From: Mycobacterium paraense
Lineage (GTDB): Bacteria; Actinomycetota; Actinomycetes; Mycobacteriales; Mycobacteriaceae
Assembly (NCBI RefSeq): GCF_002101815.1
Contig: NZ_LQPM01000013.1
Coordinates: 372,001-436,000, forward strand
DNA length: 64,000 nucleotides
Reading direction: 5' to 3'
Shown here: in pieces, positions 31,930-40,541 of the stretch
How positions within the stretch are numbered: position 1 is the first letter of the stretch
How the letters are laid out: the number at the start of each line of letters is the position of its first letter
Position numbers and translations under genes: made by a program
Notes under the pieces: model-generated
Told to the model about the DNA's origin: nothing
The model's input: only the letters and a program-made list of their open reading frames with translations
Databases searched by the model: none

Positions 31930-31990
31930 GCCGAGCCGGTAAATCCGCAGACAAAGTGCGAGTAAGGGCCTGCGGATTTACAGGCTCGGC
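31930..31990. repeat. 21-bp inverted repeat upstream of alkB
   Basis: Arms 31930-31950 and 31970-31990 match at 20 of 21 positions around a 19-base spacer. Each arm begins or ends with GCCGAGCC and contains TAAATCCGCAG. It lies 66 bases past the stop of the transporter gene and 34 bases upstream of the alkB start. It may be a terminator for one or an operator for the other. Confidence 0.85.
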
Positions 31991-32055
31991 AAAACAAAGC
32001 GCATCTCGAGGTTGGACATTACTGCCGTTTGCGTCTCCTGTCTAGACACAGAACG

Positions 32056-33555
32056 CTATTTTGTAAACGAAACCGCCTCCGCGGGCTCCCGCCCGGCGTC
32101 CCGGCGGCCCTGCACGGAGTGCCGGTACCCGTAGCCGGCGTAGATCGCGGTTCCCACCACCAGCCACACGCCGAACCGAACCCAGGTCAACGCGGTGAGG
32201 TTGAGCATCAGCCACACGCAGGCGCAGATCGACGCGATGGGCAGCACCGGCACCCATGGGGCTCGGAACCCCCGCTCCAGGTCCGGCCGGGTGCGGCGCA
32301 GGACCATGACGCCGGCAGACACCAGGACGAACGCGAACAGCGTCCCGACGTTGACCATCTCCTCGAGCTTGGCGATCGGAAACACCGACGCCGTCGCCGC
32401 CACCACCACCGCGACCAGCACCGTGATCCGGACCGGGGTGCCGCGCGACCCGGTCTTGGCCAGCGGCCGCGGCAGCAGCCCGTCGCGCGCCATCGCGAAC
32501 AGCACCCGGCACTGCCCGAGCATCAGCACCATCACGACGGTCGTCAGCCCCGCCAGCGCGCCGATGGCGATGATTTTGCTGGCCCACTGAATCCCGTTAG
32601 CCGCGAACGCCGTGGCCAGGTTGGCCGGCTTGTGGCCGGGCATTGTCTTGAGCTGGGTGTAGGACACCATGCCGGACAGCACGACCGCGACGGCGACGTA
32701 CAGCAGGGTGACGATGCCCAGCGAGACCAGGATTCCCCGCGGAACGTCGCGCTGGGGCCGCTTGGTCTCCTCGGCCATGGTGGCGACGATGTCGAACCCG
32801 ATGAACGCGAAGAACACGATGGACGCGCCCGCCAGGACGCCGTACAGGCCGTAGTGACTGCTGTGGGCCCCGGTCAGCAGCGACAGCACCGACTGGTTGA
32901 TGCCCGAGGCCGCCGGCCCGGCCTCCGGCTTCGGGATGAACGGCGAGTAGTTGGAGCCCTTGATGTAGAAGGCGCCGACGATCACGACGAGCAGCACCAC
33001 CGACACTTTGATGCCGGTGATCACCGCGGAGAACCGGGACGACAGCTTGGTTCCCAGGGCGATCAGCGTCGCGACCGTCGCGACGATCAGCAGCGCGCCC
33101 CAGTCCAGCTGGATCGACCCGAGTTGGATTGTGCCGCCGGCGAATCCGAACACGTTGCCGAGGTAGCTCGACCAGCCCTTGGACACGACGGCGGCGCCGA
33201 CCGCCAACTCCAGCAGCAGGTTCCAGCCGATGGTCCAGGCGAGGAACTCCCCGAAGGTGGCGTAGGAGAACGTGTAGGCGCTGCCCGCCACGGGCAGCGT
33301 CGAGGCGAATTCGGCGTAACACAGGGCGGCCAGCGCGCAGGTGATGGCCGCGATGATGAACGAGATCCAGATGGCGGGCCCGGTGATGTCGCCGGTGGTG
33401 GACGCGGTCACGGTGAAGATCCCGGCGCCGATCACCACCGCGACGCCGAACACGGTCAGGTCCCACCACGTCAGCTCCCGGCGCAGCCGGGTCTCGGGCT
33501 CGTCGGTGTCGGCGATCGATTGCTCGACCGATTTGGTGCGCCATCGATTCGCCAT
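32056..33555 (-). CDS. Cationic amino-acid/APC-superfamily transporter (Rv3253c-like)
   Basis: The 499-residue protein has twelve or more membrane segments. The APC core is visible: GVAVVIGAGIFTVTA (unwound helix 1), ALCYAEFASTLPVAGSAYTFSYATFGEF, and FFAFIGFDIVATMAEETKRPQRDVPRGI. This is the cationic amino-acid transporter (CAT/YfnA-like) subgroup, predicted to import amino acids with protons. The substrate is not deducible. The start is ATG 33555. It is divergent from the flavoprotein gene, 59 bases apart. Confidence 0.9.
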   Translation of the reverse strand: MANRWRTKSVEQSIADTDEPETRLRRELTWWDLTVFGVAVVIGAGIFTVTASTTGDITGPAIWISFIIAAITCALAALCYAEFASTLPVAGSAYTFSYATFGEFLAWTIGWNLLLELAVGAAVVSKGWSSYLGNVFGFAGGTIQLGSIQLDWGALLIVATVATLIALGTKLSSRFSAVITGIKVSVVLLVVIVGAFYIKGSNYSPFIPKPEAGPAASGINQSVLSLLTGAHSSHYGLYGVLAGASIVFFAFIGFDIVATMAEETKRPQRDVPRGILVSLGIVTLLYVAVAVVLSGMVSYTQLKTMPGHKPANLATAFAANGIQWASKIIAIGALAGLTTVVMVLMLGQCRVLFAMARDGLLPRPLAKTGSRGTPVRITVLVAVVVAATASVFPIAKLEEMVNVGTLFAFVLVSAGVMVLRRTRPDLERGFRAPWVPVLPIASICACVWLMLNLTALTWVRFGVWLVVGTAIYAGYGYRHSVQGRRDAGREPAEAVSFTK

Positions 33556-33614
33556 TCGGCCGCCCCCTTCCGGATGTGCCCGTTGGACCGCACAGTACTG
33601 GGTAGTCTGCGAGC

Positions 33615-35024
33615 ATGGCGGGAAGCGGGGGGAACGCACGGGGTCACGCGGCGGTCATCGGGGGAAGCATCGCCGGCTTGTGTGCGGCGCGGGTGCTTTC
33701 GGATTGCTACTCGCGGGTGACGGTGTACGAGCGCGACGAGTTGCCGAGGGCGCCGGCGAACCGCGCGGCCGTCCCGCAGGACCGGCATCTGCACATGCTG
33801 ATGGCGCGCGGGGCGGCGGAGTTCGAGAGCCTCTTCCCCGGCCTGCTGGCCGACATGGTGGCCGCGGGCGTGCCCATGCTGGAGAACCGGCCGGACTGCA
33901 TCCACCTCGGCGCCGCGGGCCATGTCCTCGGGACCGGGCACACGCTGCGCGACGAGTTCACCGCCTATGTGCCCAGCCGGCCGCACCTGGAGTGGCAGCT
34001 GCGCCGGCGGGTGCGCGACATCGACAACGTCGAGATCGTGCGGCGGTCGGTTTTCGAGCCGCGCTACGACCGCGGGCGCCAGCGCGTCACCGGTGTGCTG
34101 CTGGACCCCCAGGGCCAGGGCGAGCCGGAGTTCGTGCCCACCGACCTCGTCGTCGACGCCGCGGGCCGGGGTACCCGGCTGCCGGTGTGGTTGGAGCAGT
34201 GGGGATTTCAGCGCCCGGTCGAGGCCACCATCGACATCGGCATCCACTACGCGTCCCACCAGTTCCGGATGCCGGAGGGCGTGATCGCCGAGAAGGTGGT
34301 GGTCGCCGGCGCCTCCCACGACGAGTCGCTCGGGCTGGGCATGCTGCATTACGAGGACCGCGTGTGGGTGCTGACCACGTTCGGCGTGGCCGACGCCAAA
34401 CCGCCCCGGACCTTCCCGGAGATGCTCGCGCTGGCCGACAAGCTGCTGCCCGCGCATCTCAATGCCGCGCTGGCGCAGGCGGAACCGTTCGGCGAGCCGG
34501 CGTTTCACGCGTTTCCGGCCAGCCGGTGGCGCCGCTACCACAAACTGGACCGCTTCCCCGCCTGCATCGTACCGTTCGGCGACGCCGTCGCCAGCTTCAA
34601 CCCCACCTTCGGGCAGGGCATGACGATGACGTCGCTGCAGGCCGGTCACCTGCGGCGGGCGCTGCAATCCGACGACCTCGCCCGCGAGCTGAATCGGGCC
34701 ACCGCCAAGACCACCTACCCCGTGTGGATGATGAACGCCATCGGCGACATCACGTTCCACCACGCCACCACGAAGGGATCGATCCCCTGGTGGTGGCGGC
34801 CCTCCGGCGCGCTGTTCGACCAGTTCCTCGGGGCCGCCGAAACCGATCCCGTTCTGGCCGAGTGGTTTTTGCGCCGGTTCTCCCTGTTGGACAGCCTGTA
34901 CATGGTCCCGCCGCCGCGGATCGTCGGGCGGGCCATGGCGCACAACATGCGGCTGTGGCTGCGCGAGCGCCGGGAAGCCCGTAACGACAGGACTAGCGCC
35001 CTTACAGCCCCTCGGTCACCCTGA
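33615..35024 (+). CDS. FAD-dependent oxidoreductase / epoxidase-like protein (Rv3254-like)
   Basis: The 469-residue flavoprotein opens with an FAD-binding motif (HAAVIGGSIAGLCAARVLSD, about residues 12-31), then VTVYERDELPR. Further conserved stretches are LVVDAAGRGTRLPVWLEQWG, and FGDAVASFNPTFGQGMTMTSLQAG (the GD motif near the FAD ribityl). It resembles group A flavin monooxygenases and squalene-epoxidase-like proteins. The substrate is unknown. Its 3' end overlaps the end of manA on the other strand by 23 bases. Confidence 0.85.
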   Translation: MAGSGGNARGHAAVIGGSIAGLCAARVLSDCYSRVTVYERDELPRAPANRAAVPQDRHLHMLMARGAAEFESLFPGLLADMVAAGVPMLENRPDCIHLGAAGHVLGTGHTLRDEFTAYVPSRPHLEWQLRRRVRDIDNVEIVRRSVFEPRYDRGRQRVTGVLLDPQGQGEPEFVPTDLVVDAAGRGTRLPVWLEQWGFQRPVEATIDIGIHYASHQFRMPEGVIAEKVVVAGASHDESLGLGMLHYEDRVWVLTTFGVADAKPPRTFPEMLALADKLLPAHLNAALAQAEPFGEPAFHAFPASRWRRYHKLDRFPACIVPFGDAVASFNPTFGQGMTMTSLQAGHLRRALQSDDLARELNRATAKTTYPVWMMNAIGDITFHHATTKGSIPWWWRPSGALFDQFLGAAETDPVLAEWFLRRFSLLDSLYMVPPPRIVGRAMAHNMRLWLRERREARNDRTSALTAPRSP

Positions 35025-36228
35025 ACAGCTTGGCGGGCTCGCGCGCGACCAGCCGGATGGGCCCGTCGTCGGCCGCCACCCAGGCGGCCATGCCCCGCTC
35101 CAGCGTGAGCGATCCCGACTTGGCGTGCACCGTGGCGCAGCCCTCGCTGCACAACAGGATTTGCGGGCCCTCGTGGCTGCACGTCGCGTCGACCTCGTGG
35201 CCGAGGTACTCGCCGTCGAGCGCCAGGACCGCGACGGCGAACTCGGCGGTCGGCGTCTCGTAGATCCGGCCGAACCCCTCGCAGCGGACGTGCGGGCGCA
35301 GTTGCGCCTCGGTGGTGGGGGTGAAGTCCAGCACCCGCAGCAGCTCGGGCACGTCGACGTGCTTGGGGGTGAGCCCGCCGCGTAACACGTTGTCGGAGTT
35401 GGCCATCACCTCGACCGCGAAGCCGCGCAGGTAGGTGTGCAGGTTGCCGGCCGACACGAAGATGGCTTCGCCCGGGGCCAGCGTGATGCGGTTGAGCAGC
35501 AGCGCGGCCAGCACGCCGGCGTCACCGGGATAGCGTTCGCCGAGCTCCAGCACGGTCTTGGCCTCGGCCGCGAATTCCGTTGCCCCGGAGCTGACGTAGG
35601 CGATCGCGCCGTCCAGTACGGCGGGGACCAGCACGTCGATGTCGGGCTGCGGCGCGGTGATCCAGGTGGTGAACAGCGCGCGCAGGCCGTCGGCGTCGGA
35701 TTGGTCGTTCAGCAGGTCGATGTAGGGGTCGAGGTCGGAGACGGCCAGCGCGCGCAGCAACTCGATGGTCGCCGACGCCTGGCGAAAGCCGGCCAGCGCC
35801 TCGAAGGACTGCAGCGCCACCAACAACTCCGGCTTGTGGGAGGTGTCGCGGTAGTTGCGCAACGGCGAGGACACCGGGATGCCCAGCCGCTCCTCGCGCA
35901 GGTAGCCCTCGACCGCCTGCTCGGCGCTGGGGTGGGCCTGCAGCGACAGCGGCTCGTCGGCGGCGAGCACCTTGACCAAAAACGGCAGCACGTCCCCGAA
36001 CCGGGCGCGCGACCCCGCCCCGAGCTGCCCCTCCGGGTCGGCGACCAGGGCCTCGAGCAACGAGACCTCGCCCTTGTCCGTTTCCAGCCAGGCCGGGTCG
36101 CCGGGGTGGGCGCCGAACCAGAGCTCGGCCTCGGGATGGGCGGCCGGAATCGTGCGCCCGGTGAATTCCGCAATGGCGGTGCGCGATCCCCAGGCGTACG
36201 TCCGCAAGGCCCCGCGAAGCAGTTCCAC
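35002..36228 (-). CDS. manA: Mannose-6-phosphate isomerase
   Basis: The 408-residue type I phosphomannose isomerase interconverts fructose-6-P and mannose-6-P, the entry to GDP-mannose for lipoarabinomannan and glycolipids. The zinc-site motifs are SLQAHPSAEQA and the YRDTSHKPELLVAL box. FVSAGNLHTYLRG and MANSDNVLRGGLTPKHVDVPELL are also present. The start is GTG 36228 (VELLRGALRTYAWGS), matching the orthologue. The frame stays open 200 codons upstream, but that overlaps Rv3256c in another frame. It follows pmmA and the TobH-like gene in one operon. Confidence 0.95.
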   Translation of the reverse strand: MELLRGALRTYAWGSRTAIAEFTGRTIPAAHPEAELWFGAHPGDPAWLETDKGEVSLLEALVADPEGQLGAGSRARFGDVLPFLVKVLAADEPLSLQAHPSAEQAVEGYLREERLGIPVSSPLRNYRDTSHKPELLVALQSFEALAGFRQASATIELLRALAVSDLDPYIDLLNDQSDADGLRALFTTWITAPQPDIDVLVPAVLDGAIAYVSSGATEFAAEAKTVLELGERYPGDAGVLAALLLNRITLAPGEAIFVSAGNLHTYLRGFAVEVMANSDNVLRGGLTPKHVDVPELLRVLDFTPTTEAQLRPHVRCEGFGRIYETPTAEFAVAVLALDGEYLGHEVDATCSHEGPQILLCSEGCATVHAKSGSLTLERGMAAWVAADDGPIRLVAREPAKLFRVTEGL

Positions 36229-36236
36229 TTGTTTAT

Positions 36237-37337
36237 CTATCCCCGCACCAGTCGCATGTAAACCGCGGCCATCTCGAGCCGGACGGCCAATACTGCCAGT
36301 TGCTGCTCGGCGCTGATGGCGCCCCCCAACGCCGGCGCAACCGTCGAACCGGCCGACCCGCCGGGCCCGTCGGGAACGTCCTCGGCGGCAAGCAAGTACA
36401 CGTCGTCGAACCCCGCCGTCCGCGCGGCGACGACCGTCTGTTCGGCCGACAGGGTCAGGGCCAGCACCCGCAGCCGCTCGGGCCGCGGGCCGTCGATCTC
36501 CTCGTCGTGGAAAAGGTCGTCCACCGACCCGCCGCTCGCGCCGGGGGCCGCCCGCAGCGCCAGCACGGCATCCGCCAGCCCGGCGGCCGCGACCACCTCG
36601 TGGGCGAGCCGCAGCAGCACCGAGCTGCCGTGCCGGGCCAGCGCCAGCGTGGCGGCGCAGTCGCCCGCCAGCGCCACCCGGCGGCCGGCGATCCGCGCGG
36701 CAATCGTCTTGGCGGGGTTGGTGAACAGCTCGCGGCCGGCGCTGTTGCGCAGCGCCTCGGCATCGAGCTCGTCGGCGAGCACGCCCAGGTCCTGCCCCCC
36801 GGGCCGCGGGTCGACGGTGCCCAGGACGGCCAGGCCCGCGGCGAGGTAGCGGCACAGCCCCAACTCGTCGGGCACCCAGACCCGCGGCTCCAGCACGGCG
36901 GCGCGCCCGGCCGTGGAATCGCGCAGCGGGCCCTCGTACGGGGCGGCGACGACCACCCGCGCGCCCCGGCGCACCGCGGTCGCCGCGGCGGTGACCAGCG
37001 CGGGATCGCCGGGGTCGTCGCCGGCGACCACCAGCACGTCCAGCGGACCGACCCAGGGCGGCGCCTCGCCGGTGACCACGATCGGCTGGGAGGCCACCCC
37101 GCCCAGCGTGGCGGCCAGGATCGCGCCGGCGGTTCCGGCCGTCCCGCGGCCGGCCACCCAGATCACGCTGCGCGCGCGGTCGTCGGTCCGCAGCGAGTCC
37201 AGCGCGCCCTCGTCGGTGGCCGCGGCGATCGCGCGCACCTGCGCGCCCGCCGACGACGCCGCCCGCAACAGGCCCTCGGTGTCGGCAGCGAGCAGGCCGT
37301 CGGCGTCTTCGAGGTCGATCGCCGCGGTGGCGTTCAC
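36237..37337 (-). CDS. TobH / SIS-like phosphosugar-isomerase-fold protein (Rv3256c-like)
   Basis: The 366-residue protein has a sugar-isomerase-like fold. Conserved stretches include SVIWVAGRGTAGTAGAILAATLGG, VGPLDVLVVAGDDPGDPALVTAAATAVRRGARVVVAAP and GRRVALAGDCAATLALARHGSSVLL. It resembles bifunctional phosphoglucose/phosphomannose isomerases and is called TobH in some genomes. The catalytic residues are not obvious. GTG 37337 overlaps the pmmA stop as GTGA, and only 8 bases separate it from manA, so it is translationally tied to mannose metabolism. A regulatory or accessory isomerase role is an inference. Confidence 0.85.
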   Translation of the reverse strand: MNATAAIDLEDADGLLAADTEGLLRAASSAGAQVRAIAAATDEGALDSLRTDDRARSVIWVAGRGTAGTAGAILAATLGGVASQPIVVTGEAPPWVGPLDVLVVAGDDPGDPALVTAAATAVRRGARVVVAAPYEGPLRDSTAGRAAVLEPRVWVPDELGLCRYLAAGLAVLGTVDPRPGGQDLGVLADELDAEALRNSAGRELFTNPAKTIAARIAGRRVALAGDCAATLALARHGSSVLLRLAHEVVAAAGLADAVLALRAAPGASGGSVDDLFHDEEIDGPRPERLRVLALTLSAEQTVVAARTAGFDDVYLLAAEDVPDGPGGSAGSTVAPALGGAISAEQQLAVLAVRLEMAAVYMRLVRG

Positions 37338-38713
37338 GGTGCGGCCCCGGCGATCTCGGCGCGGACCTGGGCGACGACGGCGTCGACGTCCTCGGTGGTG
37401 CGGCCCTCCACGTTGAGCCGCAGCAGCGGCTCGGTGTTCGAGCTGCGCAGGTTGAACCAGCTGCCGTCGCCCAAATCGACCGTCACCCCGTCCAGGTGAT
37501 CGATGGACTGAATCCGGGTGCCGAACGATTTCAGCACCGTGTCCACACAATACGACGCGTCGGCCACGGTGAAGTTGATCTCGCCGGACGACTCGTAGCG
37601 CTGGTAGTCGGCCGTCAGTTCCGACAGCGGCCGGTCGTGCTCGCCGAGGGCGGCCAGCACGTACAGCGCCGCCAGCATCCCGGAGTCGGCGCCCCAGAAA
37701 TCCCGGAAGTAATAGTGCGCGGAATGCTCGCCGCCGAAGATCGCACCGGTGTCGGCCATCAGCGCCTTGATATAGGAGTGGCCGACCCGCGAGCGCAGCG
37801 GGGTGCCGCCGCGCTCGGTGACCAGTTCGGGCACCGCGCGGGAGGTGATCACGTTGTGGATGATCGTGGCGCCGATCTCCCGGCCCAGCTCCCGGGCCGC
37901 CACCAGGCTGGTCACCGTCGACGGCGACACCAGCCGCCCCCGCTCGTCGACGACGAAGCACCGGTCGGCGTCCCCGTCGAAGGCCAGACCGATGTCGGCG
38001 CCGCTGTCGCGCACGAACTTCTGCAGGTCCACCAGGTTGGCCGGGTCGAGCGGGTTGGCCTCGTGATTGGGGAACGACCCGTCGAGTTCGAAGTACAACG
38101 GCAGCAAGGTGATCGAGTCGATCGCGCCCAGCACGGCCGGGGCGGTGTGGCCGGCCATGCCGTTGCCGGCGTCCACGGCCACCCGCAGCGGCCGCAGCCC
38201 GGAGGTGTCGACCAGCGAACGCAGGAACGCCCCGTAGTCGGCCAGCACGTCGCGATCGGTCGCGGTCCCCGGCGGGCCGTCATACGCCGCAACCCCGGCG
38301 ATTACGTCGTCGCTGATGGTGCTCAGCCCGGTGTCCGCGCCGACCGGCTTCGCGCCGGCCCGGCACAACTTGATGCCGTTGTAGGCCGCCGGGTTGTGGC
38401 TCGCGGTGAACATCGCGCCCGGGCAATCCAGCTGTCCCGAGGCGAAATAAAGCTGATCGGTGGAGGCCAAACCGATCCGCACCACGTCCAGGCCCTGGCC
38501 CATCACCCCGCGCGCAAACGCCGCGGCCAGCCCCGGCGAGCTGTCCCGCATGTCGTGGCCGAGCACCACCTGCCCGGCGCCCTCGGCGCGCATCAACGCG
38601 GCGAACGCGGCGCCCAGTTCGGCGACCAGCGACTCGTCGAGTTCCTCGCCGACCAGCCCGCGCACGTCGTATGCCTTGACGACGCGGCGAACGGTCGCGG
38701 CGGACCCTGACAT
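37334..38713 (-). CDS. pmmA: Phosphomannomutase / phosphoglucomutase
   Basis: The 459-residue mutase moves phosphate between C6 and C1 of mannose, giving mannose-1-P for GDP-mannose. The active-site phosphoserine loop is FTASHNPAAYNGIK, the Mg2+ loop is DGDADR (FDGDADRCFVVDERG), the sugar loop is GGEHSAHYYFRD, and the phosphate-binding loop is RSSNTEPLLRLNVEG. The start is ATG 38713. It is first in the pmmA-tobH-manA operon. In the M. tuberculosis naming this is Rv3257c. Confidence 0.95.
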   Translation of the reverse strand: MSGSAATVRRVVKAYDVRGLVGEELDESLVAELGAAFAALMRAEGAGQVVLGHDMRDSSPGLAAAFARGVMGQGLDVVRIGLASTDQLYFASGQLDCPGAMFTASHNPAAYNGIKLCRAGAKPVGADTGLSTISDDVIAGVAAYDGPPGTATDRDVLADYGAFLRSLVDTSGLRPLRVAVDAGNGMAGHTAPAVLGAIDSITLLPLYFELDGSFPNHEANPLDPANLVDLQKFVRDSGADIGLAFDGDADRCFVVDERGRLVSPSTVTSLVAARELGREIGATIIHNVITSRAVPELVTERGGTPLRSRVGHSYIKALMADTGAIFGGEHSAHYYFRDFWGADSGMLAALYVLAALGEHDRPLSELTADYQRYESSGEINFTVADASYCVDTVLKSFGTRIQSIDHLDGVTVDLGDGSWFNLRSSNTEPLLRLNVEGRTTEDVDAVVAQVRAEIAGAAP

Positions 38714-38809
38714 GCGAAACTCCTGACGCTCCTGACGGTGGGGCTCTTGGCGTCAGCCTATCGGCCCGGGAAAAGCGTGCGGCCCGTTAGACCCGGCCAG
38801 TCAGAGCTA

Positions 38810-38829
38810 GATCCGGCTGGATCCGGCTA
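38810..38829. repeat. 10-bp tandem duplication at the stop of the DUF3499 gene
   Basis: GATCCGGCTG (38810-38819) and GATCCGGCTA (38820-38829) are adjacent. The second copy ends with CTA, the reverse-strand TAG stop of the gene at 38827. It is similar in placement to the repeats at 4574 and 13507. Confidence 0.85.
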
Positions 38830-39279
38830 GTCCGAGGGGTCGGGCAACACCCGCAGATGTCCGCGACGGCGACCGGAGCGGCGCTCAGGCGGCGCGAGCA
38901 GCCCGCTGCTCGGCGCGGTGGCCTGGGCTCCGGCGTGAATGTGGGGATCGGAAAAGCCGTTGAGTGGCGTGCCCGCAACCGGGTGGCCCAGGGCCCCGTC
39001 GCCCGGGCGCCCCTCGCGCACCGCGTCGGCCAGGGCGACCAGGTCGTCCTCGTCGGGGTGGGTGGGCTCGGCAAGCAGCGGGCCGGCGTGGCGCACCAGG
39101 TCCCAGCCGCGGGGGGCGGTGATCCGGCCGGCGTGACCGACGCACAGGTCCCAGGAGTGCGGCTCGCGGGCGGTGGCGAGCGGGCCCACCACTGCCGTCG
39201 AGTCCGAGTAGACGAACGTCAAGGTCGCCACGGCGTAGTGCGGACACCCGGGCCGGCAACAGCGACGGGGAACGTTCAC
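38827..39279 (-). CDS. DUF3499 family protein (Rv3258c-like)
   Basis: The 150-residue small protein has an N-terminal zinc-ribbon-like Cys set (PRRCCRPGCPHYAVATLTFVY) and a later Cys-His (WDLCVGHAGRITAPRGWDLVRH). The C-terminal half is Pro/Arg/Gly-rich and probably disordered. It is an actinobacterial DUF3499 member without known activity; its genomic place beside pmmA, metallopeptidase-like and whiB2 genes is conserved. GTG 39279 is the start. The stop lies in a 10-bp duplication. Confidence 0.87.
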   Translation of the reverse strand: MNVPRRCCRPGCPHYAVATLTFVYSDSTAVVGPLATAREPHSWDLCVGHAGRITAPRGWDLVRHAGPLLAEPTHPDEDDLVALADAVREGRPGDGALGHPVAGTPLNGFSDPHIHAGAQATAPSSGLLAPPERRSGRRRGHLRVLPDPSD

Positions 39280-39451
39280 GCCGAAAGGCTATCGTGCGCA
39301 AACGCCACGGAAGCGACGGACACGCGCATCCGCTCGACCCGCGATGTCGAACCGTTACCATCGGCGCGTGGGCGATTCCCGCGGCTCCCCGCACAGCGAT
39401 CGGACGGGGCGCCGGTCGGCTTCCTACCGAGGGTCGCGCCGCGGCCGCGAC

Positions 39452-39874
39452 ATGCGCGGTCCGCTGCTGCCCCCGACCGTGCCCGGCTGGCGCAGCCGTG
39501 CCGAGCGGTTCGACATGGCGGTGCTGGAGGCCTACGAGCCGATCGAGCGGCGCTGGCAGGACCGGGTGTCCGAACTCGACGTGGCCGTTGACGAGATCCC
39601 GCGGATCGCCGCCAAGGACCCCGACAGTGTGCAGTGGCCGCCGGAGGTCATCGCCGACGGGCCGATCGCGCTGGCCCGGTTGATCCCGGCCGGCGTCGAC
39701 GTCCGGGGCAATTCCACGCGGGCACGAATTGTGTTGTTCCGCAAGCCGATTGAGCGACGGGCCAAGGACACCGACGAACTCGGCGAGTTGTTGCACGAAA
39801 TCCTGGTGGCCCAGGTGGCCATCTACCTGGACGTCGAGCCCTCCGTCATCGACCCCACGATCGACGACGAATAG
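39452..39874 (+). CDS. Metallopeptidase-like protein (zincin fold, Rv3259-like)
   Basis: The 140-residue protein from ATG 39452 (MRGPLLPPTVPGW) matches the orthologue start. In-frame starts upstream exist, but no ribosome site helps decide. The fold resembles minimal zincins (family around PF06262) with conserved DMAVLEAYEPIERRW and ARIVLFRKPIERRA. The catalytic motif expected as HExxH reads HEILVAQ, so the second His is lost, and a zinc peptidase activity is doubtful. It is divergent from the DUF3499 gene and convergent with whiB2. Confidence 0.8.
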   Translation: MRGPLLPPTVPGWRSRAERFDMAVLEAYEPIERRWQDRVSELDVAVDEIPRIAAKDPDSVQWPPEVIADGPIALARLIPAGVDVRGNSTRARIVLFRKPIERRAKDTDELGELLHEILVAQVAIYLDVEPSVIDPTIDDE

Positions 39875-39883
39875 CGCCGGGCG

Positions 39884-40249
39884 TCAGATGATGCCGCGCT
39901 TGAGGCGGCGGCGCTCCCGCTCGGACAGACCGCCCCAGATGCCGAAGCGCTCGTCGTGCGCCAGGGCGTACTCCAGGCACTCGTGGCGAACCTCGCAACC
40001 CAGGCAGATCTTCTTGGCCTCGCGGGTGGAGCCGCCCTTCTCCGGGAAGAAGGCCTCGGGATCGGTCTGCGCGCACAGCGCGCGGTCCTGCCACTGATCC
40101 GGGGTCGCCGGCGGCAGCGGCTCGGGCTCGAAAGCGACTGGGGCGTCGGGAACCACAGTCAGGTGCGGACGGACCGGTGCCGCCGGCGCCGAGCCGATCA
40201 TGGTGTGCGGTGTGCCTGTCATAACGCCCCGAAGGTGCTCATAAGACAT
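39884..40249 (-). CDS. whiB2: WhiB2 iron-sulphur transcription factor
   Basis: The 121-residue protein carries the WhiB fold: Cys in RALCAQTDPEAFF, then CLGC and HEC (KKICLGCEVRHECLEYAL), making four cluster ligands. The G(I/V)WGG motif (FGIWGGLSERERRRLKRG) and a basic tail follow. WhiB2 is essential for septation. The N-terminus is about 30 residues longer than the H37Rv annotation; ATG 40249 has GAGGAGG 11 bases upstream and is preferred. A LexA-like box lies about 70 bases upstream. Confidence 0.95.
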   Translation of the reverse strand: MSYEHLRGVMTGTPHTMIGSAPAAPVRPHLTVVPDAPVAFEPEPLPPATPDQWQDRALCAQTDPEAFFPEKGGSTREAKKICLGCEVRHECLEYALAHDERFGIWGGLSERERRRLKRGII

Positions 40250-40541
40250 GCTTCGTCCGCCTCCTCAGCTTTGATTTGAGAGAGTGAGTGTGTTCCCACT
40301 GTTCTGATGTACAGACAATTCGAACATGTGATCGAATCTCGGTCTGCGACACCGGAATCGGCCGGCCAACCGGGAAATGACACTGATGTGATTAGACACG
40401 GGTTGATCTGCCTGGTCAAGCGTTTCGGCGCATTTCCATATCATCTCGTGACCAAATTCCGGCGTTTCCGTTGTTTTGGGCCTTCGGCGTGTCCATCACA
40501 GTCGCATCACGGGCAGTACTGTCGAGCCCTGTGAAGGTCAA
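40250..40541. other. Divergent promoter region whiB2 / fbiA
   Basis: These 292 bases are AT-richer than the surroundings and hold no gene. They contain a LexA-like palindrome (40318-40337) and the divergent promoters of whiB2 and fbiA. A short GTG-started frame at 40531 stops four codons later at TGA, close to the fbiA start. Confidence 0.7.
40318..40337. promoter_or_regulatory. LexA/SOS-box-like palindrome upstream of whiB2
   Basis: TCGAAC-ATGT-GATCGA (40320-40335) differs at one position from the mycobacterial SOS consensus TCGAAC-N4-GTTCGA. The outer arms ATTCGA/TCGAAT (40318-40323, 40332-40337) are perfect. It is about 70 bases upstream of whiB2 and 205 from fbiA. Confidence 0.55.

Noticed and set aside
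31930..31990. Phage attachment site
   Set aside because: No integrase, tRNA or second copy of the repeat is in the window.
36229..36855. In-frame N-terminal extension of manA
   Set aside because: It is antisense-like low-complexity Arg/Ala/Gly sequence overlapping the TobH-like gene in another frame. The isomerase begins at GTG 36228.
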